Source: an uncultured Pelagibacteraceae bacterium (GTDB taxonomy: Bacteria; Pseudomonadota; Alphaproteobacteria; Pelagibacterales; Pelagibacteraceae). Taken from it: a DNA stretch of 64,000 nucleotides. This document shows positions 40,725-51,935 of the stretch, in pieces (the stretch's first letter is position 1; each line of letters opens with the position of its first letter). The notes beneath the pieces were generated by a model, which was not told the DNA's origin, did not search any database, and was given only the letters and a program-made list of their open reading frames with translations. The stretch lies in NCBI GenBank assembly GCA_902540595.1, contig CACBNI010000002.1, forward strand, positions 1 to 64,000, in the 5' to 3' direction. A program made the translations under genes and the position numbers.

Positions 40725-42131
40725 ATGTCATTATTTAGAGTTAAATATTTAAGTTTTTTTTTTATACTTGTCTCTGTATTTTCTTTTTTTAATATAATTT
40801 ATTCTTATTATTTTAACTTATATCTCAACCTAAACACTTACTACGTAAGTTTAATAATTTCAGGACTAATAGGAATTCTTTTTTATTACTTAAAATCAAG
40901 TTTAAAAAAACCATCAATTTTTGAGAAGATTTTAACAGTATTACTTGGCTATATATTAATACCCTTAGTATTATGTATTCCATTTTATTTAAGTATTTAT
41001 AATTTAACTCTTTTAAACTCAATTTTTGAGTCGGTATCAGGATTCACCTCAACTGGCTTTACTATTTTTGACAATATCAAGCATATCGACCAAGGTTTAA
41101 TATTATGGAGATCTTCAATTCAATGGATTGGAGGATTATACTTTTTATTCTCGATAATTTTTCTTATCGATATTTATGATGAAAGTTTAAAAAAATCATT
41201 AACAAATTTTTTATCTTTCAGTAGCTCTGAGATTTTAAAACAAACTATTAAAATTTTTCTTTTATATTCCAGCTTAACCATTTTTATTTTTATTGTTTTA
41301 AATATATTTGGTATCAGAATATTTAACTCTCTTAATCTTGCAATGACAGCTATTTCCTCAGGAGGTTTTTTACCAGACAATGAGCTTTCAACGATTTTAT
41401 TAACGAACACTCAAATAATTGTTTTCTCACTTTTAATGTTGATCTCTTTCTTTAGTATTTTTTTTACCTATAACTTAATTTTTTTAAGAAAAAAAAATCT
41501 TAATTTTTTTTATGAAGATATTCATTTATTTTTGTATTTTTTAATATTGGTAAGTATTTTTTTTATTTTTTTTAGTTATGATAAAAATTTTTCATTCAAC
41601 TTCTTAAATTTAGTTAGTAGTATTTCAAATATTGGCATTTCTTTAGAAGTAGAACAAAAAAACTTAAACTTCATCTATTTAATATTAGTAATAGTTGGTG
41701 GTTCTTTTTTTTCAACAAGTTCAGGATTAAGGTTTTTAAAAATTTATTCGCTTTCTAAATATTCAATCAATCAAATTCTTTCTTTCAGTAAACCTAATAA
41801 AGTATTTATGAATAAGCTTATTTTTTCTAAAATCAATTTTGACACAGCTGATATTAATAAATATTTCTTAACTGTTTTAATATTTATTATTTCTCTTTTT
41901 TCATTAACAATTTTATTATCATTGAGTAATATTGAGTTTGAAAATGCATTTAAATTGGCGGTATTAACATTAATGAATACGGTCAATTCTTCTGCTTATG
42001 GAATTAGTGATTTTGACTTTCAAAACTTACATTTTTTAACTAAATATTTTCTTATTTTTTTTATGATTATAGGAAGGGTTGAATTTTTATCTTTGTTATT
42101 GATAGCTAAAAAATTTCTTTTTAAATATTAA
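40725..42131 (+). CDS. trkH: Trk-type potassium uptake membrane protein TrkH
   Basis: Multi-TM; FESVSGFTSTGFTIF, WIGG, AMTAISSGGF selectivity-loop motifs; downstream of trkA. Confidence 0.88.
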   Translation: MSLFRVKYLSFFFILVSVFSFFNIIYSYYFNLYLNLNTYYVSLIISGLIGILFYYLKSSLKKPSIFEKILTVLLGYILIPLVLCIPFYLSIYNLTLLNSIFESVSGFTSTGFTIFDNIKHIDQGLILWRSSIQWIGGLYFLFSIIFLIDIYDESLKKSLTNFLSFSSSEILKQTIKIFLLYSSLTIFIFIVLNIFGIRIFNSLNLAMTAISSGGFLPDNELSTILLTNTQIIVFSLLMLISFFSIFFTYNLIFLRKKNLNFFYEDIHLFLYFLILVSIFFIFFSYDKNFSFNFLNLVSSISNIGISLEVEQKNLNFIYLILVIVGGSFFSTSSGLRFLKIYSLSKYSINQILSFSKPNKVFMNKLIFSKINFDTADINKYFLTVLIFIISLFSLTILLSLSNIEFENAFKLAVLTLMNTVNSSAYGISDFDFQNLHFLTKYFLIFFMIIGRVEFLSLLLIAKKFLFKY

Positions 42132-42162
42132 TTTAGTATTATAACAGTATCATAATATCTGT

Positions 42163-42239
42163 GCGCCCTTAGCTCAGCTGGATAGAGCATCGGTTTTCTA
42201 AACCGAGGGTCGGAGGTTCGAATCCTCCAGGGCGCGCCA
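42163..42239 (+). tRNA. tRNA-Arg (anticodon TCT)
   Basis: GCGCCCT/AGGGCGC acceptor, anticodon loop TTTCTAA, GGTTCGAATCC T-arm, encoded CCA. Confidence 0.97.
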
Positions 42240-42314
42240 TCTTGTTCATTTTAGGTCATAATTATCCAGAAATTTATCTTGATGGTAAATATTTAACGTG
42301 CTTAAATTATGAAT

Positions 42315-42351
42315 ATTCAAAAGTGATTTTGAATTATTTGTTAACAAATAA
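42315..42351. promoter_or_regulatory. Two abutting perfect inverted repeats in the aapJ upstream region
   Basis: ATTCAAAA-GTGA-TTTTGAAT (42315-42334) and the 18-bp palindrome TTATTTGTTAACAAATAA (42334-42351), 17 bp before the aapJ ATG. Confidence 0.6.
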
Positions 42352-42368
42352 AAACAAAAGGAAGAATA

Positions 42369-43409
42369 ATGTTTAAATACTTAAAACAATTAACTTCTTT
42401 AGTCGCTATGGTTGCTGTGTTGTTTACTTTTACAACAGAAACTATGGCTGCTAAAAAATCTAAGACACTTAAAAACACTCAAAAAAAGGGTTTTGTAAGA
42501 TGTGGAGTATCTCAAGGTCTTCCAGGATTTTCTAATGCTGACGCTGCAGGAAATTGGACTGGTGTTGACGTTGATGTATGTAGAGCGGTAGCTGCTGCAG
42601 TACTAGGTGATGCAAGTAAAGTAAAATACACACCACTAAGTGCTAAAGAAAGATTTACTGCTTTAACTTCTGGTGAGATTGATATCTTATCAAGAAACAC
42701 AACTTGGACTCTTTCTAGAGATGCTGATATCGGACTTACTTTCGTTGGAGTAAACTTCTACGATGGTCAAGGTTTCATGGTAAGAAAAAGTTCTGGTATT
42801 ACTTCAACAAGCCAATTCAAAAATGGTATCTCAGCTTGTACAAATATTGGTACAACAACTGAGTTAAATATGAGAGACTTCTTTAACTCTAAAGGAATTT
42901 CTTATACTCCAGTTGCTTTTGAAAAAGCTGATGAAGTCGTAGCTGCTTATGATGCGGGTAGATGTGATACTTACACTACTGACAAATCAGGTTTAGCTGC
43001 ACAAAGAACTAAAATGTCTAATCCAGATGAGCACATCGTGTTACCTGAAACTATTTCAAAAGAGCCATTAGGCCCTGTTGTTAGACAAGGTGACTCAGTA
43101 TGGGAAGATATCGTAAGATGGTCTTTAAATACTATGATCGAAGCTGAGGAGTATGGAATTACTTCTGGTAATGCTGACATGATGAAAACTTCAGATAACC
43201 CAGCAATCAAAAGATTAGTTGGTGCTGAAGGTGAAATGGGTGCTGCATTCGGTCTTGATAACGATTGGAACTACAGAATTATCACACAAGTTGGTAACTA
43301 CGGTGAAAGTTATAAAAGAAATATAGCTGATACAGGTATTTTACCAGACAGAGGTCCAAATGAATTATGGACTAAAGGTGGTATTTTATACGTTCCACCA
43401 TCAAGATAA
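42369..43409 (+). CDS. aapJ: General L-amino acid ABC transporter substrate-binding protein (AapJ/BztA type)
   Basis: Signal peptide; GFVRCGVSQGLPGFSNADAAGNWTGVDVDVCRAVAAAVLGD; precedes the AapQMP genes. Confidence 0.93.
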   Translation: MFKYLKQLTSLVAMVAVLFTFTTETMAAKKSKTLKNTQKKGFVRCGVSQGLPGFSNADAAGNWTGVDVDVCRAVAAAVLGDASKVKYTPLSAKERFTALTSGEIDILSRNTTWTLSRDADIGLTFVGVNFYDGQGFMVRKSSGITSTSQFKNGISACTNIGTTTELNMRDFFNSKGISYTPVAFEKADEVVAAYDAGRCDTYTTDKSGLAAQRTKMSNPDEHIVLPETISKEPLGPVVRQGDSVWEDIVRWSLNTMIEAEEYGITSGNADMMKTSDNPAIKRLVGAEGEMGAAFGLDNDWNYRIITQVGNYGESYKRNIADTGILPDRGPNELWTKGGILYVPPSR

Positions 43410-43427
43410 TTTAAGTTATAAATTGAT

Positions 43428-43459
43428 AAAAAGGGCTAGATTAATCTAGCCCTTTTTTT
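43428..43459 (+). terminator. Rho-independent terminator between aapJ and aapQ
   Basis: A-run, GGGCTAGATTAATCTAGCCC palindrome, T7. Confidence 0.85.
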
Positions 43460-43472
43460 ATAGTACTCTCAA

Positions 43473-44618
43473 ATGAAATTAAAAAAAATTCTTCCTCAGT
43501 TCTTAACTCTTTTATTTATAGTTTTAATTTTTGGTTTTTTTACCATGAATGCCCAAGAAAATATGGACACAAGAGGTATAGAGTTTGGCTTTGGTTTTTT
43601 AAAGCAAGAGGCTTCATTTGATATCCAGTTTTCCCTAATTGATTATGATGGGTCAAAATCTTATGCTAGAGCTTATTTAGTCGGTTTACTAAACACCTTA
43701 CTTGTATCTGTTATTGGTATTGTTCTTTGTACTATTTTAGGAGTGGTTATAGGTGTTGCAAGACTTTCACCAAATTATTTAATTAATAAAACCGCTAGTG
43801 TTTATATTGAATTTTTTAGAAATATTCCTTTATTACTACAAATATTCTTTTGGTATTTTGCTGCATTAAGAGCACTACCTATGCCAGAAGATGCATCGTT
43901 ACTTCTCGGCACTTCATATATGACTATCAAAGGTCTTTATACACCAGCACCAATTTGGAATAATTTTGATGTATTTTTGATATCGTTAATCATATCTTTA
44001 ATAATAATCTTCTTTTTCAATAGATACGCCAAAAGAAAACAAGAGGAAGCAGGTATTCAGTATCCAAAATTCTTAATATCACTTGGTATTTTTTTAATAA
44101 TACCAGCATTAACATTTATTTTTGGTGGAGTAGATTTACAGTGGAGTTTTCCAGAATTAAAACAGTTGGCCAAAACATCCTTTACATATGAAGGAGGAGT
44201 TGGAATACCCCCAGAATTAATAGCACTAACTTTAGCACTAACTCTTTATACAGCCACTTTTATTGCTGAAAACGTAAGAGCTGGAATTCAAGGAATAGGC
44301 AAAGGACAAAAAGAGGCTGCGGCATCTATAGGATTAACACCAGGACAAGTTTTAAAATTAGTTATCATGCCTCAAGCTCTAAGAATTATTATTCCACCTA
44401 CAACAAATCAATATCTTAATTTAACGAAAAATTCTTCTTTAGCTGCAGCTATAGCTTATCCTGATTTAGTTTTAGTATTTGCTGGTACTGCAATGATGCA
44501 AACAGGAAGAGCAATTGAAATAGTCGCTATTACAATGGCAACATATTTAACAATTAGTTTGTCAATTTCACTATTTATGAATTGGTACAATAAATCAATT
44601 GCTATTAAGGAAAAATAA
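43473..44618 (+). CDS. aapQ: Amino acid ABC transporter permease (AapQ/BztB type)
   Basis: VYIEFFRNIPLLLQIFFWYF; EAAASIGLTPGQVLKLVIMPQALRIIIPPTTNQYLNLTKNSSLA. Confidence 0.92.
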   Translation: MKLKKILPQFLTLLFIVLIFGFFTMNAQENMDTRGIEFGFGFLKQEASFDIQFSLIDYDGSKSYARAYLVGLLNTLLVSVIGIVLCTILGVVIGVARLSPNYLINKTASVYIEFFRNIPLLLQIFFWYFAALRALPMPEDASLLLGTSYMTIKGLYTPAPIWNNFDVFLISLIISLIIIFFFNRYAKRKQEEAGIQYPKFLISLGIFLIIPALTFIFGGVDLQWSFPELKQLAKTSFTYEGGVGIPPELIALTLALTLYTATFIAENVRAGIQGIGKGQKEAAASIGLTPGQVLKLVIMPQALRIIIPPTTNQYLNLTKNSSLAAAIAYPDLVLVFAGTAMMQTGRAIEIVAITMATYLTISLSISLFMNWYNKSIAIKEK

Positions 44619-44623
44619 AAATT

Positions 44624-45895
44624 ATGAGTAAAGTTAATTTATTAAAACCCAATAAAGAAAATATTAATTTATTTTTAGGTCTTGGAGTTTTATTTTTCAC
44701 ATTAGGCATACTTGATTTTTATTTAAATAATTTTTATGAAAAAAATATAACTGGTTTTTTACCAGGTTTTATTAGTTTCTTTACGCCTCTAATCTTTGGA
44801 ATGATTGGTCTTCATTTTGTTAGAATTGAATTTTCAGGAATTAAAAAATTAGATGAATTAAACAAAAATATTAATACAAGTAACTTCAATGCAGCCCTTA
44901 GTTTTAGTATTATATTATTATTAATATTCTCAATACCACCATTACTAAACTGGTTTATTTTTGATGCAAATATTGCAGGTGACACCAAAGAGGCATGTAC
45001 TGGAGGAGGAGCTTGCTGGGTTTACATCAAAGTATGGTTTAATAGATTTATGTATGGAATGTACCCAAATGCTGAGCAATGGAGAGTAAATGCTACATTT
45101 ATAATTGTCTTAGTCTTTATGGGACTTGGTTATTTCTTTCCACTAAGATTTAAAAAATACTTAACATTATATTATGTAATTTTTTTACCAATAATTTCAT
45201 TTTTATTAATCTACTATTTGATATCTGGAGGTGAATTTGGTTTGGAATGGGTTGAAACTGGAGCATGGGGTGGCTTATCATTAACATTCATAGTCTCATT
45301 CTTTTCTTTAATCTTTTGTTTTCCAATTGGTATGATGTTAGCTCTTGGCAGAAGATCTGATTTACCAGTTGTTAAATATTCATCATTAACTTTTATAGAA
45401 TTTTGGAGAGGTGTACCTTTGATCACAGTATTATTCATGTCAGCTGTAATGTTCCCAATGTTTCTTCCTGATGGAACTTATGTTGATAAATTAATTAGAG
45501 TTATTGCTGCAATTGTATTATTTGAAGCTGCATATACTGCTGAAGTTATAAGAGGAGGTCTTCAAGCTTTACCAAGAGGTCAATATGATGCTGCTAAATC
45601 TCTAGGGATGGGATATTGGAGACTACATTTGTTGGTTATCTTACCACAAGCACTTAAATTAGTTATTCCTGGTATTGCTAATACCTTTCTTGCATTAGTA
45701 AAAGATACACCTCTTATATTTGTTGTTGGTCTTTTAGAATTAGCAGGTATGCTTGGTCTTGCAAAAACTAATCCTAAATGGTTAGGTTTCTCAATGGAGG
45801 GGTATGTTTTTGCTGGAATAATTTTCTGGATTATTTGTTATTCAATGAGTAAGTATAGTTATAACTTAGAACTTAAGTACAAAACAGATAGATAA
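44624..45895 (+). CDS. aapM: Amino acid ABC transporter permease (AapM/BztC type)
   Basis: FIEFWRGVPLITVLFMSAVMFPMF; DAAKSLGMGYWRLHLLVILPQALKLVIPGIANTFLALVKDT. Confidence 0.92.
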   Translation: MSKVNLLKPNKENINLFLGLGVLFFTLGILDFYLNNFYEKNITGFLPGFISFFTPLIFGMIGLHFVRIEFSGIKKLDELNKNINTSNFNAALSFSIILLLIFSIPPLLNWFIFDANIAGDTKEACTGGGACWVYIKVWFNRFMYGMYPNAEQWRVNATFIIVLVFMGLGYFFPLRFKKYLTLYYVIFLPIISFLLIYYLISGGEFGLEWVETGAWGGLSLTFIVSFFSLIFCFPIGMMLALGRRSDLPVVKYSSLTFIEFWRGVPLITVLFMSAVMFPMFLPDGTYVDKLIRVIAAIVLFEAAYTAEVIRGGLQALPRGQYDAAKSLGMGYWRLHLLVILPQALKLVIPGIANTFLALVKDTPLIFVVGLLELAGMLGLAKTNPKWLGFSMEGYVFAGIIFWIICYSMSKYSYNLELKYKTDR

Positions 45896-45898
45896 AAA

Positions 45899-46633
45899 AT
45901 GTCAGAAGCAATTATACAAATTAAAGATGTAAATAAGTGGTTTGGAGATTTTCAAGTTTTAAGTGGAATAAATCTTGAGGTGATGCCGAAAGAAAAAATA
46001 GTGGTATGTGGGCCTTCTGGTTCAGGAAAATCTACTTTGATAAGATGCATCAACCGATTAGAGGAACATCAAGAAGGTAATATAATTGTTGATGGTACAG
46101 AAATTTCAGAAGATACTAAGAATATTGAGCAGGTTAGAGCTGAAGTTGGTATGGTATTTCAGCAATTCAATTTATTTCCACATTTATCTATATTAGACAA
46201 TTGTACGCTTGCACCTATATGGGTTAAAAAATTGCCAAAAAAAGAAGCAGAAGAATTAGCCTTAAAACATCTAGAGAGAGTACAAATATTAGATCAAGCT
46301 CAAAAATTTCCAGGACAACTATCAGGTGGACAACAACAACGTGTAGCTATTGCAAGAGCTTTATGTATGGAGCCAAAAATAATGTTATTTGACGAACCAA
46401 CATCAGCACTTGACCCTGAAATGATTAAAGAAGTACTAGATGTTATGGTAAATTTGGCTAATCAAGGTATGACAATGATTGTTGTTACACATGAAATGGG
46501 ATTTGCTAAAGAAGTGGCAGATAGTATGATTTTTATGGATGAAGGAAAGATAGTAGAAAAGGCTGATACTAAAGAATTTTTTGCTAATCCAAAGAGTGAG
46601 AGAACTAAGCTATTTTTAAGTCAAATCTTATAA
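45899..46633 (+). CDS. aapP: Amino acid ABC transporter ATPase (AapP/BztD type)
   Basis: Walker [25 protein letters not shown], Walker [15 protein letters not shown]. Confidence 0.94.
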   Translation: MSEAIIQIKDVNKWFGDFQVLSGINLEVMPKEKIVVCGPSGSGKSTLIRCINRLEEHQEGNIIVDGTEISEDTKNIEQVRAEVGMVFQQFNLFPHLSILDNCTLAPIWVKKLPKKEAEELALKHLERVQILDQAQKFPGQLSGGQQQRVAIARALCMEPKIMLFDEPTSALDPEMIKEVLDVMVNLANQGMTMIVVTHEMGFAKEVADSMIFMDEGKIVEKADTKEFFANPKSERTKLFLSQIL

Positions 46634-46821
46634 AAAATTTTTACTTTTAGGTCAGATAAGGGTCAATTTCCATAGGCCTTTTATGATTATTTAATGCTAA
46701 CTTATGCTTGACAGGTTTTAAAATTATCTAAAAAGCTAATGAAATATAAAAATTTTTCTATTGCAGGGAATTTAAATTTTCTATTGAATAAGACTTTAAA
46801 ATTTAATTAAGAGGGGTCTTA

Positions 46822-47193
46822 ATGGAAGATAATTTCAACAAACACTTAGGCAATAAGCTTAAGCTAAGAAGATTAGCTTTAGGTTTGACACAAACTAAAG
46901 TAGCAAAAGCAATCAACGTTACATTTCAACAAATTCAAAAATACGAAAAAGGTACTAACGGGGTAAGTTCAATAAGACTATTGCAACTTTCAAATTATTT
47001 AAAGGTTCCAATTAATTATTTCTTTGAAGATTTTTCAGAGTATCTAATTAATTTAGAAAAATCACAAGAAGGTCATATGAATGTGAATTATAATTTTTTA
47101 ACAAAATTATATTCAGAATTAACAGCTGATCAAAAATTAAAATTTAATAAATCTTTACAGATTTCTTCAGTTGGAATTTCAAAAACTGGCTAA
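46822..47193 (+). CDS. XRE-family HTH transcriptional regulator
   Basis: LGNKLKLRRLALGLTQTKVAKAINVTFQQIQKYEKGTNGVSSIRLLQLSNYLKVP helix-turn-helix. Confidence 0.9.
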   Translation: MEDNFNKHLGNKLKLRRLALGLTQTKVAKAINVTFQQIQKYEKGTNGVSSIRLLQLSNYLKVPINYFFEDFSEYLINLEKSQEGHMNVNYNFLTKLYSELTADQKLKFNKSLQISSVGISKTG

Positions 47194-47266
47194 ATTAAAA
47201 TTTTATTAAGACCCTTAAATTAATTTTATAATTTTTTATTTATTTTTTTTAATGAAAGATTTTTTT

Positions 47267-47342
47267 TGGCTCCTCGGGCAGGACTCGAACCTGCGACCAA
47301 TTGATTAACAGTCAACTGCTCTACCAACTGAGCTACCGAGGA
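47267..47342 (-). tRNA. tRNA-Asn (anticodon GTT)
   Basis: Minus-strand cloverleaf TCCTCGG..CCGAGGA with encoded CCA; anticodon loop CTGTTAA. Confidence 0.96.
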
Positions 47343-47391
47343 ATGTAAAAAAGCAACTTACTTTTTTTTAAAACTAAAACAAGATTTATTT

Positions 47392-47465
47392 TGGAGGCAA
47401 CGCCCGGAATCGAACCGGGATACAAGGATTTGCAATCCTCTGCGTAACCATTCCGCCACGTTGCC
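47392..47465 (-). tRNA. tRNA-Cys (anticodon GCA)
   Basis: Minus-strand cloverleaf GGCAACG..CGTTGCC, encoded CCA; anticodon loop TTGCAAA. Confidence 0.96.
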
Positions 47466-47589
47466 GTCTTGTTTTTTGACTTATAGCTACAGATGCCTTT
47501 TTATATTAAATATTTTTCATTAGTCTATTAAATAACGATCTAAATTGATTATTGTTAATTTAGATTATTAAATTATAAACTTAAAATCC

Positions 47590-50217
47590 ATGAGTAACGA
47601 TAAATATATACATTCTGATGTTGAGGATAGAATTTATTCTTATTGGGAAGAAAATGGACTATTTAAACCTAAAGAAAATTCAAAAAAATTTTCAATAGTA
47701 ATACCTCCACCCAATGTGACTGGTAGTCTTCATATGGGGCATGCTTTGAATAATTCTATTCAAGATTTATTAGTTCGTTATCATCGAATGAATAACTATG
47801 AAACTTTATGGCAACCAGGAACCGATCACGCAGGAATTGCTACTCAAGCTCTTGTTGAAAAAAAACTTAATGCAGAAAAAATTGATAAAAATGAAATTGG
47901 TCGAGAAAAATTCATTAAAAAAGTTTGGAAATGGAAAGATCAATACGGTGACATCATTATTAATCAATTAAAGAAACTTGGATGTTCTTGTGATTGGTCC
48001 AGAAATGCTTTTACGATGGATGAAAATCTATCAAAATCGGTAATAAAGGTATTTGTTGATCTATATAATAAAGGTTTAATTTATAAGGATAAAAAACTAG
48101 TAAATTGGGACACAGTTTTAAAAACGGCCATTTCAGATTTAGAAGTTGATCAAAGAGAGGTAAATTCTAAAATTTATCATATTAAATATCCAATTGATGG
48201 AACGGATGAATTTATAACAATTGCTACCACAAGACCTGAAACAATGTTGGGTGACACTGCAATAGCTGTAAATCCAAAAGATGATCGTTTTAAATCTTAT
48301 GTTGGCAAAACTGTTACAATCCCAATAGTTGGAAGAAAAATAAAAATTATAGAAGATGATTACGCAGATCCTGAACAAGGAACAGGTGCTTTAAAAATAA
48401 CTCCAGCACATGACTTTAATGATTATGATGTAGGTCAAAGGAATAATCTTGAAATTATAAATATTTTTACTGAAGCAGGCAAAATTAATGATAATGCTCC
48501 TAAAGAATATATTGGTCTTGATAGGTTTGAAGCAAGAAGAAGAATTTTAAAGGAATTAAAAGATAAAGAGTTTTTTGATAAGGAAGAAAATATTAAAAAT
48601 AAAGTTCCTTATGGAGATAGATCTAATTCGATCATTGAACCTTTTTTAACAGAGCAATGGTTTGCCGATGCTGGAAAATTATCAGTTAAAGCAAAAGAGG
48701 TAGTTAATTCTAAAAAAACTAATTTCTTTCCAGAAAATTGGTCCAAAACTTATTTTCAATGGATGAACAATATAGAACCTTGGTGTATTTCAAGACAGTT
48801 GTGGTGGGGTCATCAAATACCTGCTTGGTATGGTCCTGATGATAAAATTTTTGTTGCATACAATGAAGATGAAGCAAAACAATTAGCTTATAAACAGTAT
48901 GGTAAAGATGTAGAATTAAATAGAGATCCTGATGTTTTAGATACATGGTTTTCGTCTGGTCTTTGGCCATTTGCAACACTTGGATGGCCAGATGATAAAA
49001 AATTTGTTGAGAAGTTTTATCCAACTTCAGTTTTGGTAACGGGCTTTGATATAATTTTCTTTTGGGTTGCAAGAATGATTATGTTTGGAACTGAATTTTT
49101 AAACAAAGAACCTTTTAAAGATATTTATGTTCATGCTTTAGTTAGAGATGAAAAAGGACAAAAAATGTCTAAATCAAAAGGGAATGTTATTGATCCTTTA
49201 GATTTAATAGAAAAATATAGTGCTGATGCTTTAAGATTTACGCTTCTTTCAATGGCGTCCCCTGGAACAGATGTTAAACTTTCGGAAGATAGAGTTAAAG
49301 GATATAGAAATTTTTTAAATAAGTTGTGGAATGCTAATAACTTTTTAATCACAAATGAATGTGATTTTAAAAATACTGATAAAACTCCAGAGCTAAAAGT
49401 TAATATTAATAAATGGATTTATTCAGAGTTAGCAGAAACTACTAATAAAATAGTTAAAAACTTAGAAGATTATCGATTTGATGAGGCTGCTAAAAATGCT
49501 TATCAATTTACTTGGCATTCTTATTGTGACTGGTATTTAGAGCTCTCTAAAACTATTCTTTTTTCAGAAGATGAAAGTGCTAAAGAAGAAGTTAGGTTAG
49601 TTTCAACCTACGTATTTAAACAAATATTAGTTTTATTACATCCATTTATTCCCTTTGTTACTGAAGAAATTTGGCTCAAAAATAAATTTGATAATAAGGG
49701 CAATGATTATTTAATGCAAAAAAATTGGATATCTGAAAAATCAATTAAAGATTCACACACAGATCAGGTAGAAAATATAATTAATATTATATCTGAGCTA
49801 AGATCCTTTAAAAATGAGCTAAATGTTAGCCCTGGTTCATTTATAGACATCTCAATTAACAATATAAACAAAGATCAAAAGCAATTTATTAGTTCAAATG
49901 AAATAATTCTTAAAAAATTAGGTCGAATAAACAATATCCTTAGTGATGATTTAGACAAACCAGCTGCTACTATGGTTGTTTCAGGGGATTTATTTAAGAT
50001 CTATTTTGATAAGGATGTTGATTTAAAATTAATAAAGGAAAATTTAACTAGTAAACAAGAACTATTAGAACAAGAGATGCATAAGATATCTCAAAGACTA
50101 GAAAATAAAAGTTTTGTAGATAGGGCACCAAAAGAGATTGTTGAACAAGAAAAAACTAATTATAATAATTTAAAGAACGATGTTGATAAGATATCAATAA
50201 CAATAAAGGGTATATAA
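47590..50217 (+). CDS. valS: Valyl-tRNA synthetase
   Basis: [37 protein letters not shown]-terminal coiled coil. Confidence 0.97.
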   Translation: MSNDKYIHSDVEDRIYSYWEENGLFKPKENSKKFSIVIPPPNVTGSLHMGHALNNSIQDLLVRYHRMNNYETLWQPGTDHAGIATQALVEKKLNAEKIDKNEIGREKFIKKVWKWKDQYGDIIINQLKKLGCSCDWSRNAFTMDENLSKSVIKVFVDLYNKGLIYKDKKLVNWDTVLKTAISDLEVDQREVNSKIYHIKYPIDGTDEFITIATTRPETMLGDTAIAVNPKDDRFKSYVGKTVTIPIVGRKIKIIEDDYADPEQGTGALKITPAHDFNDYDVGQRNNLEIINIFTEAGKINDNAPKEYIGLDRFEARRRILKELKDKEFFDKEENIKNKVPYGDRSNSIIEPFLTEQWFADAGKLSVKAKEVVNSKKTNFFPENWSKTYFQWMNNIEPWCISRQLWWGHQIPAWYGPDDKIFVAYNEDEAKQLAYKQYGKDVELNRDPDVLDTWFSSGLWPFATLGWPDDKKFVEKFYPTSVLVTGFDIIFFWVARMIMFGTEFLNKEPFKDIYVHALVRDEKGQKMSKSKGNVIDPLDLIEKYSADALRFTLLSMASPGTDVKLSEDRVKGYRNFLNKLWNANNFLITNECDFKNTDKTPELKVNINKWIYSELAETTNKIVKNLEDYRFDEAAKNAYQFTWHSYCDWYLELSKTILFSEDESAKEEVRLVSTYVFKQILVLLHPFIPFVTEEIWLKNKFDNKGNDYLMQKNWISEKSIKDSHTDQVENIINIISELRSFKNELNVSPGSFIDISINNINKDQKQFISSNEIILKKLGRINNILSDDLDKPAATMVVSGDLFKIYFDKDVDLKLIKENLTSKQELLEQEMHKISQRLENKSFVDRAPKEIVEQEKTNYNNLKNDVDKISITIKGI

Positions 50218-51935
50218 TGGCAAAATTTAACAAGAAAAAACTTCCAAGTAGACATACATCATTAGGAGCAGATAGAGCTCCACATAGATCATTTTATTAT
50301 GCAATGGGAGAAACGGAAAAAGATGTTGCTAAACCTTTTATTGGTGTTGTTTCAACATGGAATGAAGCAGCTCCATGTAACATTGCTTTAATGAGACAAG
50401 CTCAATCTGTTAAAAAAGGTGTTAGATCAAATGGAGGTACTCCAAGAGAATTTTGTACCATTACTGTTACTGATGGAATTGCTATGGGTCATGAAGGAAT
50501 GAAATCTTCTTTAATCTCAAGAGAAGTTATAGCTGACTCAGCAGAATTAACGGTCAGAGGACATTGTTATGATGCATTAGTTGGTATTGCAGGATGTGAT
50601 AAATCTTTACCAGGTTTAATGATGTCGATGGTCAGATTAAATGTTCCAAGTGTGTTTATTTATGGAGGTTCAATTCTTCCAGGAAGATATAAAGGTAAAG
50701 ACGTAACGGTTGTTGATGTATTTGAAGCAGTTGGAAAACATTCATCAGGTAAAATGTCATCTGCAGAACTTAGAAAATTAGAGTTAGTTGCTTGTCCAAG
50801 CGCTGGTGCTTGTGGTGGCCAATTTACTGCAAATACTATGGCCTGTGTATCTGAGGCTATTGGATTAGCATTACCATATTCAGCAGGTACTCCAGCTCCA
50901 TACGAAGAAAGAGATAAGTATGCAAAAGAAAGTGGCAAAATGGTTATGCAACTTTTAAAAAAACAAATTAAGCCAAGAGATATTGTAACCAGAAAAGCTT
51001 TAGAAAATGCCGCAACAATAGTTGCTGCAACAGGTGGCTCTACTAATGCTGGATTACATTTACCGGCAATTGCAAATGAAGCAGGAATAAAATTTGACTT
51101 AATGGATGTTGCTAAAATTTTTAAAAGAACTCCTTATCTTGCTGATTTAAAACCAGGTGGAAAATATGTTGCAAAAGATATGTGGTTAGCAGGTGGTGTA
51201 CCAATGTTATTAAAAACTTTATATGAAGGTGGCTACATCCACGGTGATTGTATGACTGTCACAGGGAAAACAATGAAAGAAAATTTAAAAAATATTAAAT
51301 TTAATCCTAAACAAAAGGTAATGAGATCTTATAAAGATCCATTATCACCTACAGGAGGTGTAGTTGGTTTAAAAGGTAACTTAGCTCCAGATGGAGCGAT
51401 AGTAAAAGTTGCAGGATTAGCTAAATTACAATTTACCGGAAAAGCAAGATGCTTTGATAATGAAGAAAGTGCAATGAAGGCAGTGCAAAGCAAAAAGTAT
51501 AATGATGGTGATGTAATTATAATTAGATACGAAGGACCAGTAGGGGGTCCTGGTATGAGAGAAATGTTATCTACAACAGGTGCAATTTATGGACAAGGTA
51601 AAGGGGAGAAAGTAGCTCTTATAACTGATGGAAGGTTCTCTGGAGCTACAAGAGGCTTCTGTGTGGGTCATGTGGGCCCTGAAGCTGCCCTAGGAGGTCC
51701 TATAGGCCTTTTACGTAATGGAGATATTATTGATATCGATGCCAAAAAAGGAACTATCAATGTCAGACTTTCTAAAAAAGAATTAGCTTCTAGAAAAAGA
51801 AAATGGAGAGCTAGAAAATCTGATTTTGGATCTGGTACTTTATGGAAATATGCGCAAACCGTTGGTCCAGCGTTTTTAGGCGCACCAACACACCCAGGTA
51901 AGAAAAAAGAAGTAAAGGATTATTCAGAGATTTAA
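50217..51935 (+). CDS. ilvD: Dihydroxy-acid dehydratase
   Basis: [83 protein letters not shown]. Confidence 0.96.
   Translation: MAKFNKKKLPSRHTSLGADRAPHRSFYYAMGETEKDVAKPFIGVVSTWNEAAPCNIALMRQAQSVKKGVRSNGGTPREFCTITVTDGIAMGHEGMKSSLISREVIADSAELTVRGHCYDALVGIAGCDKSLPGLMMSMVRLNVPSVFIYGGSILPGRYKGKDVTVVDVFEAVGKHSSGKMSSAELRKLELVACPSAGACGGQFTANTMACVSEAIGLALPYSAGTPAPYEERDKYAKESGKMVMQLLKKQIKPRDIVTRKALENAATIVAATGGSTNAGLHLPAIANEAGIKFDLMDVAKIFKRTPYLADLKPGGKYVAKDMWLAGGVPMLLKTLYEGGYIHGDCMTVTGKTMKENLKNIKFNPKQKVMRSYKDPLSPTGGVVGLKGNLAPDGAIVKVAGLAKLQFTGKARCFDNEESAMKAVQSKKYNDGDVIIIRYEGPVGGPGMREMLSTTGAIYGQGKGEKVALITDGRFSGATRGFCVGHVGPEAALGGPIGLLRNGDIIDIDAKKGTINVRLSKKELASRKRKWRARKSDFGSGTLWKYAQTVGPAFLGAPTHPGKKKEVKDYSEI

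Noticed and set aside
42240-42368. Riboswitch upstream of aapJ
   Set aside because: Two palindromic elements are present, but the region is AT-rich and does not resemble any riboswitch class I can recognise; kept only as regulatory palindromes.
46708-46736. TTGACA as a -35 element for the XRE regulator
   Set aside because: Perfect -35 hexamer, but no convincing -10 at 16-18 bp spacing; not called as a promoter.
48719-49072. 117-aa minus-strand ORF inside valS
   Set aside because: Antisense to a conserved, motif-complete valS; low-complexity translation ([12 protein letters not shown]..); spurious.
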